Assembly: GCA_017631135.1 (NCBI GenBank) | Contig: JAGBTW010000197.1 | Coordinates: 1-10,240, forward strand | Direction of reading: 5' to 3' | DNA length: 10,240 nt | DNA from: Alistipes sp. | GTDB lineage: Bacteria > Bacteroidota > Bacteroidia > Bacteroidales > Rikenellaceae | In this document: in pieces, positions 1 to 10,240 of the stretch | Position numbering within the stretch: the stretch's first letter is position 1 | How the letters are laid out: the number at the start of each line of letters is the position of its first letter | Program-made: the position numbers and the translations under genes | Notes under the pieces: generated by a model | What the model was told of the DNA's origin: nothing | Seen by the model: the letters and a program-made list of their open reading frames with translations, nothing else | Database searches by the model: none

Positions 1-351
1 CTCGTTGGTTATGAGCTGCACCGAGTCGCGCGCCTCAATCTCCTCACCGATATAGAGCACGCCAAACATGCCACTCTCCTCGCTGTAGATGCGGCAAGCC
101 TCGCGCTTCGAGAGTTGGCTCTGGTCGACGAACATCACCTCGGATGTGGGGACGAGTTTGTCTGCCACAAGTCCCGAGCGGTCGACAACAACCACTTGCT
201 TCTGGTCGCTCGTGCCATAGAGCATAAAGAGCGAGGGTGCGACCATAAGACCTATGGTGAATAGGGGGGTGAGCAGTGTGGCTATGATGAATGACTTTTT
301 ACGCACGCGCTCGAAGAACTCGCGCGCAATAATTAGTTGCATCTTTCTCAT
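1..351 (-). CDS. ABC-2 type transporter permease, N-terminal part (runs off left edge)
   Basis: This is the first 117 codons of a membrane permease that would pair with the ATPase encoded immediately upstream. The reading frame is open from the ATG at 351-349 to the window edge. The protein begins MRKMQLIIAREFFERVRKKS. A long hydrophobic stretch follows at about residues 19-46 (with the segment IIATLLTPLFTIGLMVAP), as expected for the first transmembrane helix of a NatB/YhaP-like ABC-2 permease. After it comes a soluble extracytoplasmic stretch rich in charged residues, which in this family separates helix 1 from a C-terminal group of helices. The start is 10 bases after the ATPase stop codon, so the genes are almost surely co-transcribed and form one exporter. 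A second in-frame ATG three codons later (342-340) is a possible alternative start. The substrate cannot be read from the sequence. The remaining helices lie outside the window, so the family call rests on the N-terminal pattern and on the neighbour. Confidence 0.8.
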   Translation of the reverse strand, partial: MRKMQLIIAREFFERVRKKSFIIATLLTPLFTIGLMVAPSLFMLYGTSDQKQVVVVDRSGLVADKLVPTSEVMFVDQSQLSKREACRIYSEESGMFGVLYIGEEIEARDSVQLITNE

Positions 352-361
352 AATCTTGGGC

Positions 362-1288
362 TTATAGTGTGCCATTCACGGCACGGATGAATATGTCGTT
401 TATCGAGGGTATAACCTCGCTGATGGAGCGCAGTGCGCACTGCTCGTTTAGGCGCGCGATGACCGTGCGAAGCTCCTCGTCCTTTGGAACGTGTATCTTC
501 GACTCGCGGTAGCCTCCCACAATGCCACGACTATCGCCAAGCGATGTCGCTATGCCCTCTATCGCAGCGTTGAACGCCGTGTCGTTGGCGCGATGTATGA
601 CGCTGAAGGTGTTGCCACCTGCATTGCGGCGTATCTCCTCCACCGAGCCCGAGAGCACGTTGTGCGACTTGTTGATAAGCGTAATATGGTCGCATATCTC
701 CTCTACCGATGCCATGTTGTGGGTCGAGAATATCACCGTTGCACCCCTGTCGCGCAAGCCCAATATCTCCTGCTTGAGCCTATCGGCATTTATGGGGTCG
801 AAGCCCGAGAAAGGCTCGTCAAATATCAACAACTTGGGCTCGTGCACAACCGTAGATATAAACTGCACCTTCTGCGCCATGCCCTTTGAGAGGTCCTCCA
901 CCTTACGCTCCCACCAGTTGCTAATCTCGAGGCGCTCGAACCATCCCTTGAGCCGCTTCTCGGCATCGCCACGCGACATGCCCTTTAGGCGTGCGAAGAA
1001 CATCGCCTGTTCGCCCACGCGCATCTTCTTGTATAGTCCGCGCTCCTCGGGCATGTAGCCGATGTGAAACACCTCGTCCTCGGTAATCTGCTTGCCATCG
1101 AGTAGCACGCGACCCGAGTCGGCAAGCGTGATGCGTGTGATGACGCGGATAAGCGTGGTCTTGCCTGCGCCATTAGGGCCAAGCAGACCATATATAGCAC
1201 CGCGTGGCACCTCCAACGATACATCATCGAGTGCCTTATGTCCCGTATAACTCTTCGAGACATGCTCAATAGTTAAAATCTTATCCAT
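362..1288 (-). CDS. ABC transporter ATP-binding protein (NatA/YhaQ-like)
   Basis: This cytoplasmic ATPase subunit (308 aa) would drive the ABC-2 permease encoded directly downstream. All nucleotide-binding motifs are visible: Walker A GPNGAGKTT at residues 37-45, signature LSKGM at 133-137, Walker B LLIFDEP at 153-159, D-loop SGFD at 161-164 and the switch histidine His190 in FSTHN. The signature reads LSKGM instead of the canonical LSGGQ, a variant I associate with the NatA/YhaQ group. The last 80 or so residues form an extension beyond the ATPase core. It resembles the DUF4162-type C-terminal domain of that group and ends in the characteristic segment INDIFIRAV. The ATG at 1288-1286 starts only 8 bases after the beta-galactosidase stop codon. 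Known relatives export sodium, antibiotics or unknown compounds, so the substrate here remains open. The gene appears intact. Confidence 0.95.
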   Translation of the reverse strand: MDKILTIEHVSKSYTGHKALDDVSLEVPRGAIYGLLGPNGAGKTTLIRVITRITLADSGRVLLDGKQITEDEVFHIGYMPEERGLYKKMRVGEQAMFFARLKGMSRGDAEKRLKGWFERLEISNWWERKVEDLSKGMAQKVQFISTVVHEPKLLIFDEPFSGFDPINADRLKQEILGLRDRGATVIFSTHNMASVEEICDHITLINKSHNVLSGSVEEIRRNAGGNTFSVIHRANDTAFNAAIEGIATSLGDSRGIVGGYRESKIHVPKDEELRTVIARLNEQCALRSISEVIPSINDIFIRAVNGTL

Positions 1289-1296
1289 CTCTATTT

Positions 1297-5048
<3,752 letters not shown>

Positions 5049-5073
5049 GGTCTAAAAATTAAGGGATGTTTCA

Positions 5074-5104
5074 CAAATATAAAGTTTTTTCATCAAACAG
5101 ACAA
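5074..5104 (-). promoter_or_regulatory. Predicted Bacteroidota sigma-70-type promoter for the leftward operon
   Basis: Read on the minus strand, TATATTTG (5081 to 5074) is a perfect match to the Bacteroidota -7 box TAnnTTTG. A TTG lies 20 bases upstream (5104 to 5102), a reasonable -33 element. Transcription would start near 5068, leaving a leader of about 20 bases before the nitroreductase ATG. This is a motif-based prediction. Confidence 0.7.
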
Positions 5105-5133
5105 CAATTGCAAAATTATTCTCTTATCGTGGC

Positions 5134-5162
5134 TGTTAATCCGCCAAATTTTCCTATCTTTG
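5134..5162 (+). promoter_or_regulatory. Predicted Bacteroidota sigma-70-type promoter for the rightward genes
   Basis: TATCTTTG at 5155-5162 matches the -7 box TAnnTTTG exactly. A weaker TGTTA at 5134-5138 sits about where a -33 element would be, though its spacer of 16 bases is shorter than usual. Transcription would begin near 5168-5170. This argues against the upstream GTG (5171) and ATG (5177) as starts of the next gene and in favour of the ATG at 5189. The -7 box is the stronger half of this prediction. Confidence 0.65.
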
Positions 5163-5188
5163 CACGTTAAGTGTACATGTGCGCGCGT

Positions 5189-8167
5189 ATGAAGAGATTT
5201 TTTATACTTATGATGGTTGTCCTTGGTGGGTTGTTGTCCACCGAGAGCGCTGTCGCACAGTACTATAGCTGGGGTGTTGACCCACCGTCGTATCGCTGGC
5301 GCACGATGAAGAGTGACAATTACAGCGTCATCTATCCCGACACAGCAACGAAGATTGCCAATCGCATGATGCACTACCTCGATGCTGTGAACGGTGACAT
5401 TTCGTACGGCTATCGCCACCCGCAGATGCCCATTCCCTTTGTTGTGCACCCCGCCAACTTCCTCTCTAATGGCTTGGTTATGTGGATGCCACGTCGTGTG
5501 GAGTTTCTCTCCACGCCCGAGATAAGGGGCTATTCCATGCCCTGGACAAAGCAACTCGTAGCGCACGAATATCGCCACGCGGTGCAGTACAATAACCTAA
5601 ATCGCGGTATTGTCAAGGCGTTGAGCTATGTGCTTGGTCAGCAGAGCTCGACCATAGGTCTCTTGTTCATGCCGCTGTGGATGATGGAGGGCGATGCTGT
5701 GATGACAGAGACCGAGATGTCGACATTTGGTCGCGGCTTGCAACCCTCGTTCACGATGGCATATCGCGCATACGACACTGTGGCGTATCGCTACAAAAAT
5801 ATTGATAAGTGGTATTGTGGTTCTTACAAAGATTATATCCCCAGCCACTACCACATGGGCTATCTTCTCTCGCGCCATGGCTACAATAAGTATGGCACGG
5901 TGATGGGTGACGATGTGGCGGAGCTCACCTCGCGCCGACCATGGATGGTGGTGTCGAATACATGGGTGATGAAGAAGCTATACGGCTCTTCGCGACCCAA
6001 GTTCTTCTACGATACCTTCCTTACGCTCGAGGAGCATTGGCGACCTTTGGCCTCTGTGGAAGAGACGACAAAACCAATTAGCGTTAAGGAGCCCGCATCG
6101 TATACGACATACTCACACCCTATACCACTTGGCGATGGTCGCATACTTATGCTCAAGGAGTCGCTCGATAAGACATCGGCTTTTGTCGTTGTTGACGAGG
6201 CTTCGGGCAGCGAGGAGCGCATAGCCTACACAGGCATAGTCTCTACGCGCCCCATGCTCGACGAGTATGGCAGGGTGTGGTGGACGGAGTATCGTCAAAG
6301 CGCGTTGTTCGAGGAGAAGGTGGCTTCGCAACTCTGTTATATGGACTTGGCGGATGGTGCACCACGCACCATGCGCAAGTATCGCAATGTGCTCTATCCA
6401 ACGCCCGTGGATGGCGGTATTGCGTGGGTGGAGTATACGCTTGATGGAGGGTATAGCGTAGTGGTGAATGGTGCGCCAGACCTTGCGCGTCGCACACCCA
6501 TTGCCGAGGGTAGCGAGGTGCACGGCATGGCGTGGGATAATGCCACAGAGGCGCTCTACCTCATAATAACGGATGACAATGGCATGCACATCGCGCGCCT
6601 CGATGGCGAGGGTGTTGTGCCCATTACGCGTGCTGCGTATACCACGTTGAGTGACCTTGTGGCAAAGGATGGTCGTCTCTACTATGGCTCTATCGCCTCG
6701 GGTCGAGATGAGATACACACCTTCGACCTTGCAACAAACCAAGAGTATCGCCTCTCGCTCTCGCGCTATGGCTCGTTCCAACCCATGCCGTTGGATAGTT
6801 GCAGGGTGGTGGCTACGTCGTACGATAGGCGTGGTTATATGCCCGTTACGCAGAATATAGGGGATGCTGTTAAGGTGGAGTATGCACCCCACCCACCAAA
6901 GATTATTCTTCCGGAGGTTGAGCCTTGGGGTGTTGTAAACCTCGATACGGTGCGCTATGATGCGAGCGCCGAGGAGCGCGTGAAGCGTCAAACACCCTCG
7001 AAGCGTTATAGCCGTTTTGCACATGCGTTCAACATACACAGCTGGGCACCCGCATCCTACGACCCCTATGCACTTGTTGAGGAATCTTCGATAGCCTTCA
7101 ACCTCGGTGCTACGGTTATGAGCCAAAATCTGCTCTCGACAACTGAGGGCTTCCTCACTTGGGGATGGAATCGTGACGAGGGCTCGGTGTTTAAGGGTAC
7201 GTTGAGGTATAAGGGTCTTGGTGTAAATATGTGGGTGAGTGGCACATATGGTGGCAAGCAGCAGATATATAAGGTTGCGATATACGACCCTGTGGAGGGT
7301 AAGCTCTTCCCTGATGAGCCAGATCTTGGTCGCTACTACTCGGTGAGTGCTGGTGCTACGCTGCCCATACTCATGCATCGCGGCTACCACACAAGTCAGT
7401 TTGCGGTGTCGTCGTCGTGGAACTTCTCGAATGGCATGGTGGCGAATGTCGACAAACTCATTGTCAAAGGCGGCAAGGTCACGAATATTAATACCATAGG
7501 TTACTCCGAGGGTGTTCACCTGCTCAACCTCGGTGTCTCGTTCCAGGACTATGTGCGCCTTGCACACCGCGACTTCTTGCCTCCGTGGGGTATCGCTCTC
7601 GCTGCAAACCTCGGTCTAAACCCCGCAACGACGAACTTTGGTCGTTTGGTGGTACTCTATGGTAAGCTCTACACGCCAGGTTTTGGCGCGCACCACTCGC
7701 TCTCGTTGGCTGCGTCGTACCAAACATCGTTTGGTGGCTTCCACTCCGACAAGGTGCTCTCGAGCCTTGCGTTCAAGTCGTCGCGCCTCATTCCGCGAGG
7801 CTATACGACCTACGACATCGAGAACAACGACTATGTGGCTACGGCGTTGAACTACCAAATGCCTGTGTGGTATCCCGATGGGGGTATACGAGGAGTCATC
7901 TTCTTCAAGCGCGTGCGTGTGAATGTGGGTGCTGATTACGCATCGTTCCAGCGCAAGGTGGGCTTCAACCCCGAGGATGGCTCTGTCATTGAGCGTCGCC
8001 GACGCATCGGAGCCTATGGTCTTGACCTCGGTCTTGACTTTAGCCTCTTTGGAATGCCCGAGGCAGCAACAATATCTGCAACCTTCTCGTTATATAGAAA
8101 GGTTGAGCTCGTGCCATTCAAGGATGGTAAGTTTCACTTCGCCTTTGGCGTGGGATTGCCGTTTTAA
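5189..8167 (+). CDS. Exported HExxH-domain / beta-propeller / outer-membrane beta-barrel protein of unknown function
   Basis: I do not recognise a named family for the whole 992-aa protein. A signal peptide (residues 1-23, MKRFFILMMVVLGGLLSTES then AVA) precedes Gln24, so it is exported. Residues about 30-290 resemble a gluzincin metallopeptidase: His126-Glu-Tyr-Arg-His130 gives HExxH, and Glu167 in PLWMMEGDAV could be the third zinc ligand, as in the W-x-x-EG-x-A pattern of peptidase MA-like families. Residues about 295-560 show repeating short beta-strand blocks such as GRVWWTEY, GGIAWVEY and GRLYYGSI, suggesting a TolB-like propeller. Residues about 615-992 alternate polar and hydrophobic residues, with many Tyr, Gly and Phe, and end in FAFGVGLPF. 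A terminal Phe is typical of outer-membrane barrels. The start at 5189 is chosen because the signal peptide begins there and the promoter leaves about 20 bases of leader. Upstream in-frame GTG (5171) and ATG (5177) are less likely. A secreted protease, a non-catalytic surface receptor or an assembly factor are all possible. Confidence 0.85.
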   Translation: MKRFFILMMVVLGGLLSTESAVAQYYSWGVDPPSYRWRTMKSDNYSVIYPDTATKIANRMMHYLDAVNGDISYGYRHPQMPIPFVVHPANFLSNGLVMWMPRRVEFLSTPEIRGYSMPWTKQLVAHEYRHAVQYNNLNRGIVKALSYVLGQQSSTIGLLFMPLWMMEGDAVMTETEMSTFGRGLQPSFTMAYRAYDTVAYRYKNIDKWYCGSYKDYIPSHYHMGYLLSRHGYNKYGTVMGDDVAELTSRRPWMVVSNTWVMKKLYGSSRPKFFYDTFLTLEEHWRPLASVEETTKPISVKEPASYTTYSHPIPLGDGRILMLKESLDKTSAFVVVDEASGSEERIAYTGIVSTRPMLDEYGRVWWTEYRQSALFEEKVASQLCYMDLADGAPRTMRKYRNVLYPTPVDGGIAWVEYTLDGGYSVVVNGAPDLARRTPIAEGSEVHGMAWDNATEALYLIITDDNGMHIARLDGEGVVPITRAAYTTLSDLVAKDGRLYYGSIASGRDEIHTFDLATNQEYRLSLSRYGSFQPMPLDSCRVVATSYDRRGYMPVTQNIGDAVKVEYAPHPPKIILPEVEPWGVVNLDTVRYDASAEERVKRQTPSKRYSRFAHAFNIHSWAPASYDPYALVEESSIAFNLGATVMSQNLLSTTEGFLTWGWNRDEGSVFKGTLRYKGLGVNMWVSGTYGGKQQIYKVAIYDPVEGKLFPDEPDLGRYYSVSAGATLPILMHRGYHTSQFAVSSSWNFSNGMVANVDKLIVKGGKVTNINTIGYSEGVHLLNLGVSFQDYVRLAHRDFLPPWGIALAANLGLNPATTNFGRLVVLYGKLYTPGFGAHHSLSLAASYQTSFGGFHSDKVLSSLAFKSSRLIPRGYTTYDIENNDYVATALNYQMPVWYPDGGIRGVIFFKRVRVNVGADYASFQRKVGFNPEDGSVIERRRRIGAYGLDLGLDFSLFGMPEAATISATFSLYRKVELVPFKDGKFHFAFGVGLPF

Positions 8168-8207
8168 TGATAACAGAAACTGATAAAAGCTACTAATAGA
8201 ATAAGCT
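8168..8207 (+). other. Short intergenic spacer, no terminator seen
   Basis: These 40 AT-rich bases lie between the stop of the barrel protein and the ATG of the penicillin-binding protein. I see no GC-rich hairpin with a T-run and no TAnnTTTG box, which favours read-through transcription of the two genes. The sequence just before the ATG is A-rich and lacks a Shine-Dalgarno motif, as is usual in Bacteroidota. Confidence 0.5.
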
Positions 8208-10240
8208 ATGACACAGAAGAGACAAAACAACAAGCGTCGTTTGACATGGAGGGGATGGGTCATCCTTACCCTGTGGGGTATCACATTGGTGGGTATAGCC
8301 GCAGTGGTCACGGTCTTTGCGTTGGCGAAGCACGAGGTGCTCGGTCCTATGCCCTCGTTTGACGAGCTTGAAAACCCAAAGACAAACCTCGCAACGCAAA
8401 TCTACTCTCAAGATGGTGAGATTATAGGTACGTACTTCATCGAAAACCGCACCTACCTCTCTTACGAGGATCTCTTCCCCGCAGATAGGGCAAAGTGGCT
8501 CGAGATAGATGGTCACAAGCTGCCACCCATAGTTGCGGCGCTCTTGGCTACCGAGGACGTGCGTTTCTTCGACCACCCAGGCATCGACTTCCAGGCTACG
8601 GCGCGCGTAGGCATCAAGACGATACTCTTGGGTCAGAGCGAGCAGGGTGGTGGTAGTACCGTTACGCAGCAGCTGGCAAAGAACCTCTACAAGACGCGTG
8701 TCAAGAATGCGGGTATGCAGGGCAGTGCTGGCACTATCGTGGCAAAGATTCAGGAGTATGTCATCGCCACGCAGCTCGAGCACAACTACACCAAGGAGGA
8801 GATTGTGGCTATGTACCTCAATACTGTTGAGTTCTCAAACTCTAACTTCGGCATTAAGTCGGCGGCAAACAACTTCTTTGGCAAGGAGCCTTGTGACCTC
8901 TCTATCGAGGAGGCGGCGGTGATTGCTGGTCAGGTTAAGGCACCTGGTACATACGCCCCCTTGAAGCGTGGCGAGCCCAATCCGAAGGCTGTCGAGCGCC
9001 GTAATACCGTTATCGACCGCTTGGCATCGGCGGGTGCTATAACAAAGAAGCATGCTGCGGAGCTCAAAAAACTGCCCATCGACCTATCGAGCTACCGCCG
9101 TGCGGGCGATGCGCATAACGAGGGCTCGGCGACCTACTTCCGCGAGATGGTGCGTAGGGCGATGACCGCAAAGGAACCTCTGCGCAAGAACTTCTACACG
9201 CAGTGGGACTACGAGCAGGCGCTCAAGGAGTATAACGAGAACCCCATCATGGGCTGGTGCTACAAAAATCGCAAGGCAAATGGCGATGCGTATGACATCT
9301 ATCGTGATGGTCTGAAGATATACACCACCGTAGATGCACAGATGCAGCGCTATGCCGAGCAGGCATTCCGCGAGCAGATGGCAGAGCTCGTGCAACCACG
9401 CATGGAGAGTCAGATAAAGAGTCGCGGTGGCTCGCTCTTCCCCGACTTAACAAAGGCAGAGTCGGACGAAAAGATTGATAAGGCTATGCAGCAGACCGAC
9501 CGCTGGCGTGGCATGAAGAAGGATGGCGCAAGCGACGCGGAGATAAAGGCGTCGTTTGCTACGCCCACAAACATGAAGGTATTTACATATAAGGGTGTGC
9601 GCGATACGGTGCTCACGCCTCGCGACTCGCTTATCCACTACAAGAAGACCATGCGCGGTGCCTTTGTGGCTATCGACCCCAATACGGGTTATGTGCGTGC
9701 CTATGTCGGAGGTCCCGATTACCGCTACTTCAAGTATGACGCAGCATCGCAGGGTAAGCGTCAGGTGGGCTCTACATCCAAGCCCTTCATCTATACCTTC
9801 GCTATCGACCACCTCGGTCTTACACCTTGCACCCCTGTGCCCAACCTCCCTGTCTCTATCGAGACACCCTCGGGCATTTGGTCGCCCAAGGAGGCTGGCG
9901 ATGTGGAGTATACGGGTGTGAACCCCTTGTATTGGGGCTTGGCAAATAGCCGTAACAACTATTCGGCATGGATTATGAAGCACGCGAAGCGCCCCGAGGC
10001 TGTTGCGGACTTCATCCACGAGATAGGTGTTAAGAGCTTCATCGACCCTGTGGTGTCATTGTGTATCGGCTCTTATGACAGCAACCCCTACGAGATGGCA
10101 TCGGCATACTGCACCTTTGCAAACGAGGGTGTGCGCGTCGACCCAATCTTCGTTACGCGCATCGAGGATAGCCAGGGTAATGTCTTGGCTACGTTCACAC
10201 CCAAGACCAACGATGTGCTCTCGAAGCGCGTGGCATACAC
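8208..10240 (+). CDS. mrcA: Class A penicillin-binding protein 1A (GT51 glycosyltransferase plus transpeptidase), C-terminus outside window
   Basis: This bifunctional peptidoglycan synthase polymerises lipid II into glycan strands and crosslinks the peptides on the periplasmic side of the inner membrane. The first 677 residues are present. A short basic cytoplasmic N-terminus precedes one transmembrane anchor at about residues 17-39. The GT51 domain shows TEDVRFFDHPG, with catalytic Glu116, then GGSTVTQQLAKNLY starting at residue 148 and MYLNTVEF at 202-209. A linker begins near YTTVDA (372-377). It contains MKVFTYKG and DSLIHYKK, segments that resemble Bacteroidota PBP1A proteins. The transpeptidase domain has Ser522-Thr-Ser-Lys525 (SxxK, acyl-ester nucleophile Ser522) and Ser581-Arg-Asn583 (SxN). 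The KTG motif would lie past the right edge. The ATG at 8208 is the sensible start because it gives a short cytoplasmic tail directly before the anchor. The gene follows the barrel protein by 40 bases in the same direction. Family assignment is very secure. The symbol is by analogy with E. coli. Confidence 0.96.
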   Translation, partial: MTQKRQNNKRRLTWRGWVILTLWGITLVGIAAVVTVFALAKHEVLGPMPSFDELENPKTNLATQIYSQDGEIIGTYFIENRTYLSYEDLFPADRAKWLEIDGHKLPPIVAALLATEDVRFFDHPGIDFQATARVGIKTILLGQSEQGGGSTVTQQLAKNLYKTRVKNAGMQGSAGTIVAKIQEYVIATQLEHNYTKEEIVAMYLNTVEFSNSNFGIKSAANNFFGKEPCDLSIEEAAVIAGQVKAPGTYAPLKRGEPNPKAVERRNTVIDRLASAGAITKKHAAELKKLPIDLSSYRRAGDAHNEGSATYFREMVRRAMTAKEPLRKNFYTQWDYEQALKEYNENPIMGWCYKNRKANGDAYDIYRDGLKIYTTVDAQMQRYAEQAFREQMAELVQPRMESQIKSRGGSLFPDLTKAESDEKIDKAMQQTDRWRGMKKDGASDAEIKASFATPTNMKVFTYKGVRDTVLTPRDSLIHYKKTMRGAFVAIDPNTGYVRAYVGGPDYRYFKYDAASQGKRQVGSTSKPFIYTFAIDHLGLTPCTPVPNLPVSIETPSGIWSPKEAGDVEYTGVNPLYWGLANSRNNYSAWIMKHAKRPEAVADFIHEIGVKSFIDPVVSLCIGSYDSNPYEMASAYCTFANEGVRVDPIFVTRIEDSQGNVLATFTPKTNDVLSKRVAY

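Noticed and set aside
522..1058. A 178-codon plus-strand open frame opposite the ABC ATPase
   Set aside because: The opposite strand encodes all ABC ATPase motifs in order. The plus-strand translation is Ser/Arg/Leu-rich with no motif.
5093..5578. A minus-strand open frame (161 codons) crossing the divergent promoter region
   Set aside because: It would run through both predicted promoters and antisense to the signal peptide and HExxH region. No protein family is recognisable.
6113..7567. A 484-codon open frame on the minus strand inside the barrel-protein gene
   Set aside because: It lies antisense to a gene with a clear signal peptide and domains. Its translation is rich in Arg, His, Ile and Thr with no recognisable motif, as expected from the complement of biased codons.
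8168..8207. Possible terminator between the barrel protein and PBP1A
   Set aside because: No GC-rich stem followed by a T-run is present, only AT-rich sequence with scattered stop codons.
8193..8783. A 196-codon minus-strand open frame overlapping the start of the PBP1A gene
   Set aside because: It is antisense to the transmembrane anchor and GT51 motifs of PBP1A and has no family resemblance of its own.
9447..10019. A 190-codon minus-strand open frame inside the PBP1A gene
   Set aside because: It overlaps the transpeptidase SxxK region, has atypical composition, and is explained by codon bias on the sense strand.

Overview
The window looks like chromosomal DNA of a Bacteroidota bacterium, probably order Bacteroidales. 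The clues are two divergent promoters with the Bacteroidota TAnnTTTG -7 box, very short AT-rich leaders without Shine-Dalgarno motifs, two exported proteins whose predicted mature N-terminus is Gln after an Ala-x-Ala signal peptidase site, and protein families typical of the group. Base composition is fairly balanced, with many CTC, TCG, CGC and GAG codons, which would suit a Rikenellaceae/Alistipes-like lineage. The genus is only a guess. No tRNA, rRNA, CRISPR array, insertion sequence or phage gene was seen. Gene density is very high and no gene-free stretch exceeds about 140 bases.

Left half, minus strand (5048 down to 1): four tightly packed genes that look like one transcript reading leftward from a promoter near 5074-5104. 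In order of transcription they are a small FMN nitroreductase-family protein, an exported GH2 beta-galactosidase (LacZ type, 1039 aa), an ABC transporter ATPase of the NatA/YhaQ type, and the start of its ABC-2 type permease, which runs off the left edge. Spacings between genes are 2, 8 and 10 bases.

Centre (5049-5188): a compact divergent intergenic region carrying back-to-back promoters for the leftward unit and for the rightward genes.

Right half, plus strand: a 992-aa exported protein with three apparent parts (an N-terminal HExxH metallopeptidase-like domain, a TolB-like beta-propeller and a C-terminal outer-membrane beta-barrel). After a 40-base gap comes a class A penicillin-binding protein (PBP1A type, GT51 plus transpeptidase), which runs off the right edge. 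These two may be co-transcribed and both act in the cell envelope.

Most of the window is ordinary Bacteroidales core or accessory genome. The least explained item is the 992-aa HExxH/propeller/barrel protein. The mixed nitroreductase/beta-galactosidase/ABC exporter operon is a secondary curiosity. I did not find a convincing new multi-gene system.
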